NCBI RefSeq assembly: GCF_018614055.1
Contig: NZ_JAGGPB010000029.1
Location: 1-64,000, forward strand
Source: Streptomyces sp. ISL-98
GTDB taxonomy: Bacteria; Actinomycetota; Actinomycetes; Streptomycetales; Streptomycetaceae
Direction: 5' to 3'
DNA length: 64,000 nucleotides
Shown here: positions 43,126 to 51,582 of the stretch, in pieces
Numbering within the stretch: the stretch's first letter is position 1
Layout: each line of letters starts with the position of its first letter
Made by a program: the position numbers and the translations under genes
Notes under the pieces: generated by a model
Databases searched by the model: none
Told to the model about the DNA's origin: nothing
What the model saw: the letters and a program-made list of their open reading frames with translations, nothing else

Positions 43126-43833
43126 GTGACCAAGGTGCTGGTGGTGGACGACGACTTCATGGTCGCGAAACTGCACAGTCGCTGCGTGTCCGCGATGGAC
43201 GGTTTTACGGTCGTCGGAGTGGCGCACAGCGGCGCGGAAGCGCTGCGCGCGGCGGAGCAGCTTCGTCCCGATCTGGTCCTGCTCGACGTATATCTCCCCG
43301 ACATGGACGGGATCGGCGTGCTGCGCGAGCTGCGCGCGGCTGAGGAGCGAGAGGCTGCCACCGGGACCGCCCGGCACACGGTGGACGTCCTGTTCATCAC
43401 GGCAGCCCGGGATGCGGAGATCATCCGGGCGGCGATGCGAGCGGGCGCCCTGCACTACCTGATCAAGCCCTTCAACCAAGCCGCCCTTCAGGATCAGTTG
43501 CGGCACGTCGCGTCGATGCGTACCCGCTTCGACCAACTGGCCGAGCTGGGCGAGGCCCGCCAGGAGGACGTCGACCACTTCTTCGGCACCCGCCCGCCGG
43601 GCTCGCGCGAGCTGCCGAAGGGCCTCGCGGCGCACACCGCGGAACTGGTGGAGCGCACTTTGCGCGAGCACCCGGCGGGCCTGTCGGCCACCGAGTGCGC
43701 GGAGGGCGGATCGCTGTCACGCGTCAGCGCGCGCCGCTATCTCGAATTCTTCGCGGATACGGGCCGTGCCGAGGTGACGCTGCGGTACGGCGGGACGGGG
43801 CGGCCGGAGCGCCGCTACCGGTGGATCGGCTAG
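43126..43833 (+). CDS. CitB/DcuR-type response regulator
   Basis: The 235-residue protein has a receiver domain (residues 3-125) with acidic pocket VVDDDFM, phosphoacceptor LLDVYLPDMDG (Asp about 54) and LIKPFN lysine. Its C-terminal helix-turn-helix region is GLSATECAEGGSLSRVSARRYLEFFADTGRAEV (about 187-220), as in CitB, DpiA and DcuR regulators of citrate and C4-dicarboxylate metabolism. It diverges from tctCBA and probably controls it. No sensor kinase gene is adjacent in this window; the next gene is an SSI inhibitor. The start is GTG 43126. Confidence 0.9.
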   Translation: MTKVLVVDDDFMVAKLHSRCVSAMDGFTVVGVAHSGAEALRAAEQLRPDLVLLDVYLPDMDGIGVLRELRAAEEREAATGTARHTVDVLFITAARDAEIIRAAMRAGALHYLIKPFNQAALQDQLRHVASMRTRFDQLAELGEARQEDVDHFFGTRPPGSRELPKGLAAHTAELVERTLREHPAGLSATECAEGGSLSRVSARRYLEFFADTGRAEVTLRYGGTGRPERRYRWIG

Positions 43834-44135
43834 CGAACGGCGCATCACACGCCCGTCGAGCAACACTTTCCAGCCGAAGCAGCCATTCCGCAAAAAAGGC
43901 CACGCGAACATATGCGCAGGTCAGAAGGTAGTTTTCGATTGGACCACCGAGGTGTGTCCATATGCTGGACGCCCCTTCACGCTACCTCCACACCCACCCC
44001 GAACTGCCCGAACGACCATTCGGTCCCCCTCGATCGGCCACGCGAGGCCGGAAAGAGGTGATCGATGTGCACTCACTGTCCGCTTACGCAAGACTCCCGA
44101 CCGCAATCGCACCCGCGAACGAAAGGGATTCACTC
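43834..44135 (+). promoter_or_regulatory. Promoter and long leader of the SSI inhibitor gene
   Basis: In this 302-bp gap, TTGGAC (43939-43944) and TATGCT (43961-43966) with 16 bp between them make a plausible promoter, giving a leader of about 160 bases. GAAAGGGA (44121-44128) is the ribosome site. I see no other coding frame that looks real. Confidence 0.45.
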
Positions 44136-44582
44136 ATGCGTTCCACCCGCAGCCGAGTCGGCGCAGCCGCGACGGCAACCGCCCTCGCTCTGACCGGAAT
44201 GGCGACCATGGGCGTCGCACACGCCCAGCCCGCCCAGCCGACCAGCCTGTACGCCCCGTCGGCCCTCGTACTCACCATGGGCGAGGGCATGGACGCCGCC
44301 ACGGCCACCGTCGACCGCGCCGTCACTCTGAACTGCGCCCCCCGCCCCTCCGGCACCCACCCCTCCCCCGCGTCCGCGTGCAAGGAACTGCGCTCCGTCG
44401 AAGGTGAGTTCACCCGGCTGACGGCAGCGCCCTCACAGCAGAGCTGCACGCGCCAGTACGACCCCGTCGTGGTTACGGCCGACGGGGTGTGGCAGGGCAA
44501 GCGGGTCACCTGGTCGACCACCTTCGGCAACGCGTGCGAAATGCAGGGCGTTCTGTCCGAAGGAACGGTCTTCGCCTTCTGA
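44136..44582 (+). CDS. Subtilisin inhibitor-like (SSI) secreted protease inhibitor
   Basis: The 148-residue precursor has a signal peptide ending AHA (about 30) and a mature SSI domain of about 115 residues. It starts SLYAPSALVLTMGEG and ends with VFAF, as in known SSIs. Four Cys fit the two conserved disulfides. The reactive loop reads SCTRQYDPVV; by alignment with S. albogriseolus SSI (P1 Met) the P1 residue here is Arg (residue 106), which predicts inhibition of trypsin-like enzymes. It acts extracellularly, probably on the cell's own secreted proteases. Confidence 0.93.
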   Translation: MRSTRSRVGAAATATALALTGMATMGVAHAQPAQPTSLYAPSALVLTMGEGMDAATATVDRAVTLNCAPRPSGTHPSPASACKELRSVEGEFTRLTAAPSQQSCTRQYDPVVVTADGVWQGKRVTWSTTFGNACEMQGVLSEGTVFAF

Positions 44583-44600
44583 GGCTTGCAGGAGCACGCC

Positions 44601-44667
44601 GGGTGATGGCGATCCTGAGCCCCCTCTTAGCGCCCCCTTAAGAGGACCATAAAGATCGCCATCACCC
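44601..44667. terminator. Nested long inverted repeat after the SSI gene
   Basis: GGGTGATGGCGATC (44601-44614) pairs perfectly with GATCGCCATCACCC (44654-44667). Inside the loop, CCTCTTA (44623-44629) pairs with TAAGAGG (44639-44645). The structure begins 18 bases after the stop codon and probably terminates the SSI transcript; its size could also allow a cruciform or regulatory role. Confidence 0.65.
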
Positions 44668-44828
44668 AGCCTCAGCAGGGGTTTTCGCCGATTCCTGGGG
44701 CTAGCGTGCTGATCGCCGGGGCGGGGTTTCAGTCCGACGGTGCCGCTGATTTTCGGGGGGCTGCGCCGCCGGACTTGATCCCCGCCCCGGTGACCCCCCG
44801 CATGTCCCCACTGAAGGAGAACGTCCCG

Positions 44829-45860
44829 ATGACTTTCCCCAAGCTCTCAACCCTGTTCGAGCAGGGGATACCCCAATGGCGCACGACAGCCGGAATCGCC
44901 GCCCTCAGCATCGCTCCGCTCGCGCTGACGGCCCTGGCCGTCGGCCCGGCTTCTGCCCACGGATCGATGACGGACCCGGTGTCCCGGGTGTCAGCGTGTT
45001 ACGCGGAGGGTCCGGAGAGCCCCGATTCGGCGGCGTGCAAGGCGGCGGTCGCGGCGAGCGGTGCGCAGGCGTTCTACGACTGGAACGAGGTCAACATCGC
45101 CAACGCCGCCGGGAAGCACAAGCAGTTGATCCCCGACGGCAAGCTGTGCAGCGCGGGCAACGACAAGTACAAGGGCCTGGATCTTCCGCGCGCCGACTGG
45201 CCGTCCAGCAAGCTGGCCGCGGGCAAGCACACCTTCCGTTACAAGGGCACCGCCCCGCACAAGGGCTCCTTCGAGCTGTACATCACCAAGGACGGCTACG
45301 ACCCGGCCAAGCCGCTGAAGTGGTCCGACCTGGAGGAGAAGCCCTTCGCCAAGGTCACGGACCCGAGGATGGAGAACGGCGACTACGTCTTCGACGGGAC
45401 GATCCCGGCGAAGTCGGGCCGTCACCTCGTCTACAGCATCTGGCAGCGCTCGGACAGCCCCGAGGCCTTCTACACCTGCTCCGACGTGGTCTTCGGCAAG
45501 GACAACGCGGGCCCGGGCACCGCCCCGGCGCCGACCGCGTCCGCCCCCACCGAGCAGGACGTCGCGGACGGCGCCGACAAGTCCACCGTCGAGCACAACG
45601 GCCATGGCGACGACGACCACAAGACCGGAGCCGACGCCACACCGACCGCCGAGGAACCCGCAGCCAACGCGCCGGCGGCGAACAGCGCCGCACAGCCGTC
45701 CGCCGCCGCCGCTGCCAATCCCGCCGACGGCGAGAACCTGGCCGAGACCGGCGGCGACAGCACCACCCCGTACATCGCGATCGGTGGTGCTGCCGCGCTC
45801 GCCGTCGGCGCCGCAGTGATGTTCGGCTCAGTCCGCCGCAAGGCCACCGCCCGCCGCTGA
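44829..45860 (+). CDS. Cell-wall-anchored AA10 lytic polysaccharide monooxygenase
   Basis: The 343-residue precursor has a signal peptide cleaved at ASA-HGS, exposing His44 as the N-terminal copper ligand; the second brace His is His144 in TAPHKGSFELY. An AA10 domain (44-230) follows, with DWNEVNI and YSIWQRSDSPEAFYTCSDVVF. Then comes an Ala/Pro/Thr-rich linker of about 70 residues. The C-terminus has the sorting signal LAETG, a hydrophobic span and a basic tail, so sortase should fix it to the cell wall. It cleaves crystalline chitin or cellulose oxidatively. ATG 44829 has AAGGAG upstream. No carbohydrate-binding module is present. Confidence 0.94.
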   Translation: MTFPKLSTLFEQGIPQWRTTAGIAALSIAPLALTALAVGPASAHGSMTDPVSRVSACYAEGPESPDSAACKAAVAASGAQAFYDWNEVNIANAAGKHKQLIPDGKLCSAGNDKYKGLDLPRADWPSSKLAAGKHTFRYKGTAPHKGSFELYITKDGYDPAKPLKWSDLEEKPFAKVTDPRMENGDYVFDGTIPAKSGRHLVYSIWQRSDSPEAFYTCSDVVFGKDNAGPGTAPAPTASAPTEQDVADGADKSTVEHNGHGDDDHKTGADATPTAEEPAANAPAANSAAQPSAAAAANPADGENLAETGGDSTTPYIAIGGAAALAVGAAVMFGSVRRKATARR

Positions 45861-45872
45861 CTCAGCCGGTGC

Positions 45873-46736
45873 TCAGCCGGTGACCGACGCGCACGTGGTC
45901 GGGGTGGCCCGCGCCGGGTCCAGGGCGTTGGCCACCTCGTGGAAGGCGATCCGGTCGATCAGGCCGATCGCCACATGCTCGGAGAAGTCGACCGGGCAGA
46001 GGTCCTGGAGCAGTACGTTCCGTACGCCGGGACCGTCCAGGTACTGCGTCCGGTACGGGGTGACCACCTCGTCGTACTTGGTGGCGATGACGGTGTAGCG
46101 CACCCCCGGAACCGTGTCGCCGCCCTCGTTGAGCCGGGTGAGGAAGGCCGATCCCGCGATCTGGTCGGCAAGACCGGGAGTGTTGGCGGTCAACAGTCCC
46201 TCGGCGCCCGGGAAATAGGGCAGCAGCTTGGTCAGGCCGAGAAGCGTGGTGCCGTGGTTGTCGGGGGCGATGCCGATCAGGGCGTTGACCTCGGCGGCCC
46301 CGCCCAGGAACTTGAGGTAGTGGCGCGGCATCATGCCGCCCTGGGAGTGGCCGACGAGGTCGGCCTTGGGGGCGCCGGTCGCGGCCAGCACCTTGTCCAC
46401 GAAGGCGTCGAGCTGTACTGCGGACTTGTCGATCGGGCCGAGGCCGTGGAAGAACGGCACGTTGGGAAGTTGCCCGTAGTCGAGGGAAAAGACGCAGTAA
46501 CCCCGCCTCACCAGGTACGGAGCCAGGCCGAGCCAGTTGTCGACGGAGTTCCCGAGGGTGCCGTGGACGAGGACGACGGGGCGGGGATGGGCGGCGGACG
46601 GCTTGCAGGAGTAGTTGTTCCATCCGCTGGTGGTTGCGGGGGTTGCGGCGCTCGCGGTGGCGGCGGGAGTGAGGGTCGCCGCGACCGCCAGGAGCAGGGT
46701 GGCGGCCGGTCTGAGTACGCGTTTCCAGGGCAGCAC
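45873..46736 (-). CDS. Secreted triacylglycerol lipase/esterase (alpha/beta hydrolase)
   Basis: This 287-residue secreted lipase resembles S. coelicolor SCO1735. A signal peptide (cleavage near ASA, about 32) precedes VVLVHGTLGN (oxyanion region), the nucleophile motif LVGHSQGGMMPRHYL (about 135), TKYDEVVTPYRT (Asp) and a late His in DFSEHVAIG. Two or more disulfides are likely. The start is GTG 46736: AAGGAG lies eight bases upstream and the signal peptide begins there. A perfect CRP-type palindrome sits 60 bp upstream. It is convergent with the LPMO gene, 12 bp apart. Confidence 0.9.
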   Translation of the reverse strand: MLPWKRVLRPAATLLLAVAATLTPAATASAATPATTSGWNNYSCKPSAAHPRPVVLVHGTLGNSVDNWLGLAPYLVRRGYCVFSLDYGQLPNVPFFHGLGPIDKSAVQLDAFVDKVLAATGAPKADLVGHSQGGMMPRHYLKFLGGAAEVNALIGIAPDNHGTTLLGLTKLLPYFPGAEGLLTANTPGLADQIAGSAFLTRLNEGGDTVPGVRYTVIATKYDEVVTPYRTQYLDGPGVRNVLLQDLCPVDFSEHVAIGLIDRIAFHEVANALDPARATPTTCASVTG

Positions 46737-46795
46737 CGTGTGATCTCCTTGCGGCTCAAGGGGAATTGGCGATGTGGGCGATGGGGAAAGCGCCC

Positions 46796-46811
46796 TGTGA
46801 TCCGGATCACA
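46796..46811 (-). promoter_or_regulatory. Perfect CRP-type palindrome upstream of the lipase
   Basis: TGTGATCCGGATCACA matches the cAMP receptor protein consensus TGTGA-N6-TCACA at every defined position. It is centred about 67 bp before the lipase GTG, which suggests activation or repression by Streptomyces Crp. Confidence 0.7.
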
Positions 46812-46876
46812 TAGATGCTGTGCACTCGTTAAATTACGCGCGAGTAGCTGAAGAGTGAAGTGACGCGGCGGTAAAA

Positions 46877-46893
46877 ATTGACGAAGAGTCAAT
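46877..46893. promoter_or_regulatory. ATTGAC-N5-GTCAAT inverted repeat
   Basis: A perfect 6-bp inverted repeat with a 5-bp spacer, in an AT-rich patch between the lipase and the Y-family polymerase gene. It may be an operator or part of the lipase promoter. Confidence 0.35.
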
Positions 46894-46919
46894 AGGGTGG
46901 CTCATCGGCCGGTTGGGAC

Positions 46920-46983
46920 GGCAGGTCCGGCCTCAGGCAGGTCCGGTCTCAAGCGGCTCCGGTCTCAAGCAGGTCCGGTCTCA
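46920..46983. repeat. Four 16-bp tandem repeats
   Basis: The unit GGCAGGTCCGGTCTCA occurs four times (46920, 46936, 46952, 46968) with small changes; the last copy ends on the stop codon of the Y-family polymerase gene. It is non-coding except for that stop and may be a variable-number locus. Confidence 0.85.
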
Positions 46984-47943
46984 AGCCGCGAGCGATCCCG
47001 GGATGACCGCCCCTGGCCCGAACCTCGCCCTGGCCCGGTCCGCCACGGCCTCGATCCTGCGGGCCCTGTCGTCCGCCGGGTCGAACGTCAGCTGGTGCGC
47101 GGCCCGTTCCGCCGGAGTCAGCCCCTCCGCGCGCAGCGCGATGCTGCGCACCCTGGCTCGCTGCAGACCCAGCGAAGCGTGCAGTCCGTACGCCGCCGCG
47201 GTGAGCGCAGCCGAGTGCGCCGTCGGCTCCACCAGGGCTTTGGTGCGGGTGGTGGTGGAGCGGTCGGCGTAGCGCACGGTGAGGGTCAGGGAGCGGCACA
47301 CCTGCTCCTCACCGCGCAGCCTGACTCCCACTTCCTCCGCGAGCGAAAGCAGCGCGCGCCGGTGGCGTACGGGGTCCAGCTCGTCGCGGTCGAAGCGCCG
47401 TTCGGCGGCGAGCGACCGGGATACGGCGTTCCGTACGACCGGCGTACGGTCGATACCGCGCGCCCTCTCCTGAAGCTCGCGCCCCGCCCGCGCGCCGACG
47501 ATGCGCTGGAGGGTGGCGAGTGGCGCGGCGGCGACCTTGCCGATGCTGTCGAGCCCGTACGAGGACAGGGTGCGGGCCGTCGCGGGCCCGACGCCGTACA
47601 GCGCCGCGGCCGGCTTGTCGCCGAGAAACGCCGCGACGGCGTCCGGCTCGTCCGGCACGGCGAGGGTCGTGCCCGGCGGTGCGTCCTGCGCGGCGATCCT
47701 CGCCAGCAGGGGGTTGGCGCCCACCCCGATCGTGCAGTCGGCGCCGTAGTGGGCGAGGGCGCGGACCCGCAGCAGGGCGGCGAGCCCGGCCGCGTCCTGC
47801 CCGAAGTACCGTTCGGCGCCCCGGACATCGACGAGCGCGCCGTCGGGCGGGAGGGCCTGGACGGTGGGGGTGATGTCCTCGATCAGCCCGATGAGGGCGG
47901 GGAGCGCGACCTCGGTGGTGTGGAAGCGTACGTAAAGGATCAT
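46981..47943 (-). CDS. Y-family DNA polymerase-like protein (ImuB-like)
   Basis: The 320-residue protein has the palm/thumb and little-finger layout of Y-family translesion polymerases: VDVRGAERYFG, CTIGVGANPLLARIAA, LYGVGPATARTLSSYGLDSIGKVAA (helix-hairpin-helix) and a C-terminal little finger. The N-terminal DxDxF metal motif is replaced (MILYVRFHTTE), so catalysis is doubtful, as in ImuB proteins that serve as clamp and partner adaptors for DnaE2. Its ATG overlaps the dnaE2 stop (ATGA), so both are made together. No imuA-like gene is present. Confidence 0.85.
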   Translation of the reverse strand: MILYVRFHTTEVALPALIGLIEDITPTVQALPPDGALVDVRGAERYFGQDAAGLAALLRVRALAHYGADCTIGVGANPLLARIAAQDAPPGTTLAVPDEPDAVAAFLGDKPAAALYGVGPATARTLSSYGLDSIGKVAAAPLATLQRIVGARAGRELQERARGIDRTPVVRNAVSRSLAAERRFDRDELDPVRHRRALLSLAEEVGVRLRGEEQVCRSLTLTVRYADRSTTTRTKALVEPTAHSAALTAAAYGLHASLGLQRARVRSIALRAEGLTPAERAAHQLTFDPADDRARRIEAVADRARARFGPGAVIPGSLAA

Positions 47944-50900
47944 CCTGCGCTCCCCGGGCTCGAGTGCCACAGCTTGCGGCCGGTCGGGGTGCCTTCGCCC
48001 GCGGGCTGGAGGTCCGCCCAGGGGTTCATTTCGTAGCCGGTGGGCAGATGGATACGGCGGCCGCCGTCACCTTCGGGCGCATCATGCGCGGGCTCGGCCG
48101 GAGCCGCCAGCCGCGCCGCGACCGCTTCGAGTCCGCCCGTACGCCGCAACGCCACGAGCTCCGCCAGATTCCAGGCCGCCGACCCGACCACACTGAGGCT
48201 CTGCGGGCCGCGCCGCTGCACCACTCCGCGTACGAGCAGCAGCCAGGAGTGGAAGACGGTGTACGCGCACGCCGCGTGGCTGTCGTCGAAGAAGGCGAGG
48301 TCGACCAGGCCCGTACCGTCGTCCAAGGTCGTGAAGATGACCCGGCGGCCGGAGCGTACCGGCGGGGTCTGGGTCGCGGCCTTGGCGCCCGCGACCAGGA
48401 CGGTCTGCCCGTGCTCGGCCATCCTCAGCCGCTTGGCGGAGGTGGCGCCCAGCTCCTTGAGAAACGCGTAGTGGTCCCCCATCAGGTGGCGGGACGCGTC
48501 CATACCGAGGACACCCAGTTCGGCGCTGAGGCGCTCGGCGTCGCTGAGGTCCGGGAGCCCGGCGGGGATGGTCCGCTGCCCTTCGTCCAGGGCGATTTGA
48601 CGGCCGGACGTCCCGGGGCCCCGCTGTCCCGAACGGAGTTCGGACAGGTGCAGCAGCAGGTCGCGGCGGTTGGCGCCGAACGCGTCGAGCGCGCCCACCT
48701 GCGCGAGCCGTTCGGCGACGGGCCGGCTCGGGCGGGCCCGCTGCCAGAGGTCGAGCAGCGAGGAGTAGGGCCGGCCTGCCACGATCCGCGCGGTCTCGGC
48801 CTCGCTGATGCCATGGACGTCCGCGAGCCCGAGACGTAGTCCCCATGTCTCCTTGACCCCGTTCATCCCCTTTCCGTCAGACACCAGTTCGATCTGATGG
48901 GCGGCCGCCGACCGGTTCACATCCAGCGGCAGCACCGGCACCCCGCGCCGCCGCGCGTCCGCGAGCAGCAGCCGCTTCGGGTACATGCCGGGGTCGTGGG
49001 TGAGCAGCCCCGCGTAGAAGGCCGCCGGGTGGTGCGTCTTGAGCCACGCCGACTGGTACGTGGGCACGGCGAAGGCGACGGCGTGCGCCTTGCAGAAGCC
49101 GTAACTGCCGAACGCCTCGACGATCTCCCAGGTGTGCGCGATCACTTCGGGCGAGTAGCCCCGCGCCCTCGTCCGGCCCATGAACCGGTCACGGATCTCC
49201 CCCTGCCGCTCGGGATCGGAGAGTCCGCGCCGCATCTGGTCCGCCTCGCCCCGGTCGCAGCCGGTCATGATCCGCAGGATCTCGATGATCTGCTCGTGGA
49301 AGACGACGACGCCGTAGGTCTCCCGCAGCGCGTCCTCCAGGTCCGGATGCGGGTAACGGGCGGGCGCGCGGCCGTGCCTGGCCTCGATGAAGGGCCGCAC
49401 CATGTCGGCGGCGACGGGGCCCGGCCTGAAGAGCGAGATGTCGACGACCAGGTCGCCGAAAGTCGACGGCTGGAGCCTGCCGACCAGGTCGCGCTGGCCC
49501 GGCGACTCGATCTGGAAGCAGCCGAGGGTCTCGGCGGAGCGGATCAGTTCGTACGTCGCCGGGTCGCCCTGCGGGACCTGTGCCGGGTCGTCGATGTCGA
49601 GCGTCACGTCCGCCGCCCGCCGGAGTTCGGCGACCGCGTGCGCCATCGCCGACTGCATCCGTACGCCCAGCACGTCGAGCTTGAGCAGCCCGAGCTCCTC
49701 CACGTCGTCCTTGTCGAACTGGGACATGGGCAGGCCCTCGCCGCTGGTGGGCATGACGGGCGTACGGTGCAGCAGCGTGGCGTCGGAGAGCAGCACCCCG
49801 CACGGGTGCATGGCGACCCCGCGCGGCAGCGCGTCCAGCGCCTCGACGAGCTCCCACATCCGCCCGTGCCGGCCCTTCTCGACGGCCACCTCGCGCAGTT
49901 CGGGCAGTTCCTCCATCGCGGCGCGGGCGTCGCGGGCCCTGATGTGCGGGAATGCCTTGGCGATGCGGTCCACCTCGGCCGGGTCCATGGACAGTGCGGC
50001 GCCCACGTCCCGTATCGCATGGCGCACCCGGTACGTCTCGGGCATGGCGACGGTCGCGACCCGCTCGGCGCCGAAGCGGCCGATGATCGCGCGGTAGACC
50101 TCCAGGCGGCGGGCGGACTCGACGTCGATGTCGATGTCGGGCAGCACGGACCGCTGCTTGGACAGGAAGCGCTCCATCAGCAGGTGGTGCTCGACGGGGT
50201 CGGCGTGCGCGATGCCGATGAGGTGGTTGACGAGGGAGCCGGCGCCGGAGCCGCGCGCGGCGACCCTGATGCCCATGTTCTTCACGTCGTCGACGACTCC
50301 GGCCACGGTCAGGAAGTAGGTGGCGAAGCCATGGTGGGCGATGATGTCCAGCTCGTGGTGCATCCGCTGCCAGTACTCGCGGGCGCGCGGGCCCCGGTCG
50401 TAGCCGCGCAGCACCATGCCCGCGGCGGCCCGGGAGGCCAGCACGCGCTGCGCGGTGCGCCGGCCGGCGCCGACGAGGTGGGGCTCGGGGAAGTGGACGG
50501 TGCCGAGCCCGAGGTCGTCCTCGGGGTCGACGCGGCAGGCGGCGGCGGTCTCCTCGGTCACGGCCAGCAGCCGGTGGGCGATGTCGCGGCGGAAGCCGGC
50601 GGCCTCCGCGATCCGCTCGGCGCTGCGCGCCATTTCGTCGGCGCTCTTGAGGAAGCGCTCGCCGCTGTCGAGAGGCTTGCGCGGGTCGATGGGTACGAGC
50701 CTGCGGGCCGCGTCGAGCACGTCGGCGACCGGGCCCAGGCCCGGGTCGGCGTAGCGGACGGCGTTGGTGAGTACGGGAGGTACGCCCTGCTCGGCGGCGA
50801 GGCCGAGGGTGCGGGCGGCCAGGCGCAGCGATCCGGGGCCCGTGCCCGTACGGCCGTGGTGGACGGCTTCGAGGCGCAGGGCGTCGCCGTAGATCTCCCG

Positions 50901-51431
50901 CCAGGCGGCGAGCAGCCGGGCGGCCCGGTCGGGGCGGCCTGCGGCCAGCGCCCTGCCGACGTCGGAGCCGGGGCCGAGCAGGACGGTGAGTCCTTCGCCG
51001 TGGTTCTGGTCCCAGTTCAGTACGGGGTGGCGGTCGCCCTTCGTGTGGGCGGCGGTGATCAGCCGGCAGAGGTCCGCCCAGCCGGAGGCGCCGTCGCGGG
51101 CGAGGAAGGTGGCCCGGGGCGCGGACTCGTCGATGAAGGCACCGCCGCGCACCGGCGTGCGCTGCCGCTGCGTACGCCCCTCTTCTTTGGCGCGCTCCGA
51201 GACTTCTCCGGCGCGCTCCGCGATCGCCAGCTCTACCCCGAAGAGGGGACGTATGCCCGCCTTCATGCAGGCCTTGGCGAAGCGGACGGTGCCCGCGAGG
51301 GTGTCCCGGTCGGTGAGGGCGAGGGCGTCCATGTCGTGTTCGGCGGCGCGCTGGACCAGCCGCTCCGGATGCGAGGCGCCGTAGCGCACGGAGAACCCGG
51401 AAACGGTGTGCAGATGTGTGAACACGGACAT
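47940..51431 (-). CDS. dnaE2: Error-prone DNA polymerase III alpha subunit DnaE2
   Basis: The 1163-residue C-family polymerase is of the DnaE2 type used for mutagenic translesion synthesis. It has an N-terminal PHP domain (FTHLHTVSGFSVRYGAS, ALTDRDTLAG), the catalytic motif SVLPDIDIDVES (about residue 430), a finger region with FRPGPVAADMVRPF, the helix-hairpin-helix and a C-terminal OB fold (VLVAGAKAATQTPP). ATG 51431 has GGAGG upstream. A LexA/SOS box lies 68 bp before the start. It forms an operon with the Y-family protein downstream. Confidence 0.95.
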   Translation of the reverse strand: MSVFTHLHTVSGFSVRYGASHPERLVQRAAEHDMDALALTDRDTLAGTVRFAKACMKAGIRPLFGVELAIAERAGEVSERAKEEGRTQRQRTPVRGGAFIDESAPRATFLARDGASGWADLCRLITAAHTKGDRHPVLNWDQNHGEGLTVLLGPGSDVGRALAAGRPDRAARLLAAWREIYGDALRLEAVHHGRTGTGPGSLRLAARTLGLAAEQGVPPVLTNAVRYADPGLGPVADVLDAARRLVPIDPRKPLDSGERFLKSADEMARSAERIAEAAGFRRDIAHRLLAVTEETAAACRVDPEDDLGLGTVHFPEPHLVGAGRRTAQRVLASRAAAGMVLRGYDRGPRAREYWQRMHHELDIIAHHGFATYFLTVAGVVDDVKNMGIRVAARGSGAGSLVNHLIGIAHADPVEHHLLMERFLSKQRSVLPDIDIDVESARRLEVYRAIIGRFGAERVATVAMPETYRVRHAIRDVGAALSMDPAEVDRIAKAFPHIRARDARAAMEELPELREVAVEKGRHGRMWELVEALDALPRGVAMHPCGVLLSDATLLHRTPVMPTSGEGLPMSQFDKDDVEELGLLKLDVLGVRMQSAMAHAVAELRRAADVTLDIDDPAQVPQGDPATYELIRSAETLGCFQIESPGQRDLVGRLQPSTFGDLVVDISLFRPGPVAADMVRPFIEARHGRAPARYPHPDLEDALRETYGVVVFHEQIIEILRIMTGCDRGEADQMRRGLSDPERQGEIRDRFMGRTRARGYSPEVIAHTWEIVEAFGSYGFCKAHAVAFAVPTYQSAWLKTHHPAAFYAGLLTHDPGMYPKRLLLADARRRGVPVLPLDVNRSAAAHQIELVSDGKGMNGVKETWGLRLGLADVHGISEAETARIVAGRPYSSLLDLWQRARPSRPVAERLAQVGALDAFGANRRDLLLHLSELRSGQRGPGTSGRQIALDEGQRTIPAGLPDLSDAERLSAELGVLGMDASRHLMGDHYAFLKELGATSAKRLRMAEHGQTVLVAGAKAATQTPPVRSGRRVIFTTLDDGTGLVDLAFFDDSHAACAYTVFHSWLLLVRGVVQRRGPQSLSVVGSAAWNLAELVALRRTGGLEAVAARLAAPAEPAHDAPEGDGGRRIHLPTGYEMNPWADLQPAGEGTPTGRKLWHSSPGSAG

Positions 51432-51498
51432 CCGCACCTCCTGACTCCCAGCTGTCTCCAGTGTCCCGCCTCCCCCGGCACCACCATAGACCAAGTTT

Positions 51499-51514
51499 CG
51501 AATATTAGTTCGAT
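51499..51514. promoter_or_regulatory. LexA (SOS) box upstream of dnaE2
   Basis: TCGAATATTAGTTCGA differs at one position from the actinobacterial LexA consensus TCGAAC-N4-GTTCGA. It lies 68 bp upstream of the dnaE2 ATG and 69 bp upstream of the divergent membrane-protein ATG at 51583, so both could be damage-inducible. Confidence 0.8.
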
Positions 51515-51582
51515 ACCCGTGTTCTCGACCATTCGGCCCCGCCCCACCTGCGCAAACACCCGGTGCCACGGAGCGTGGGGGC

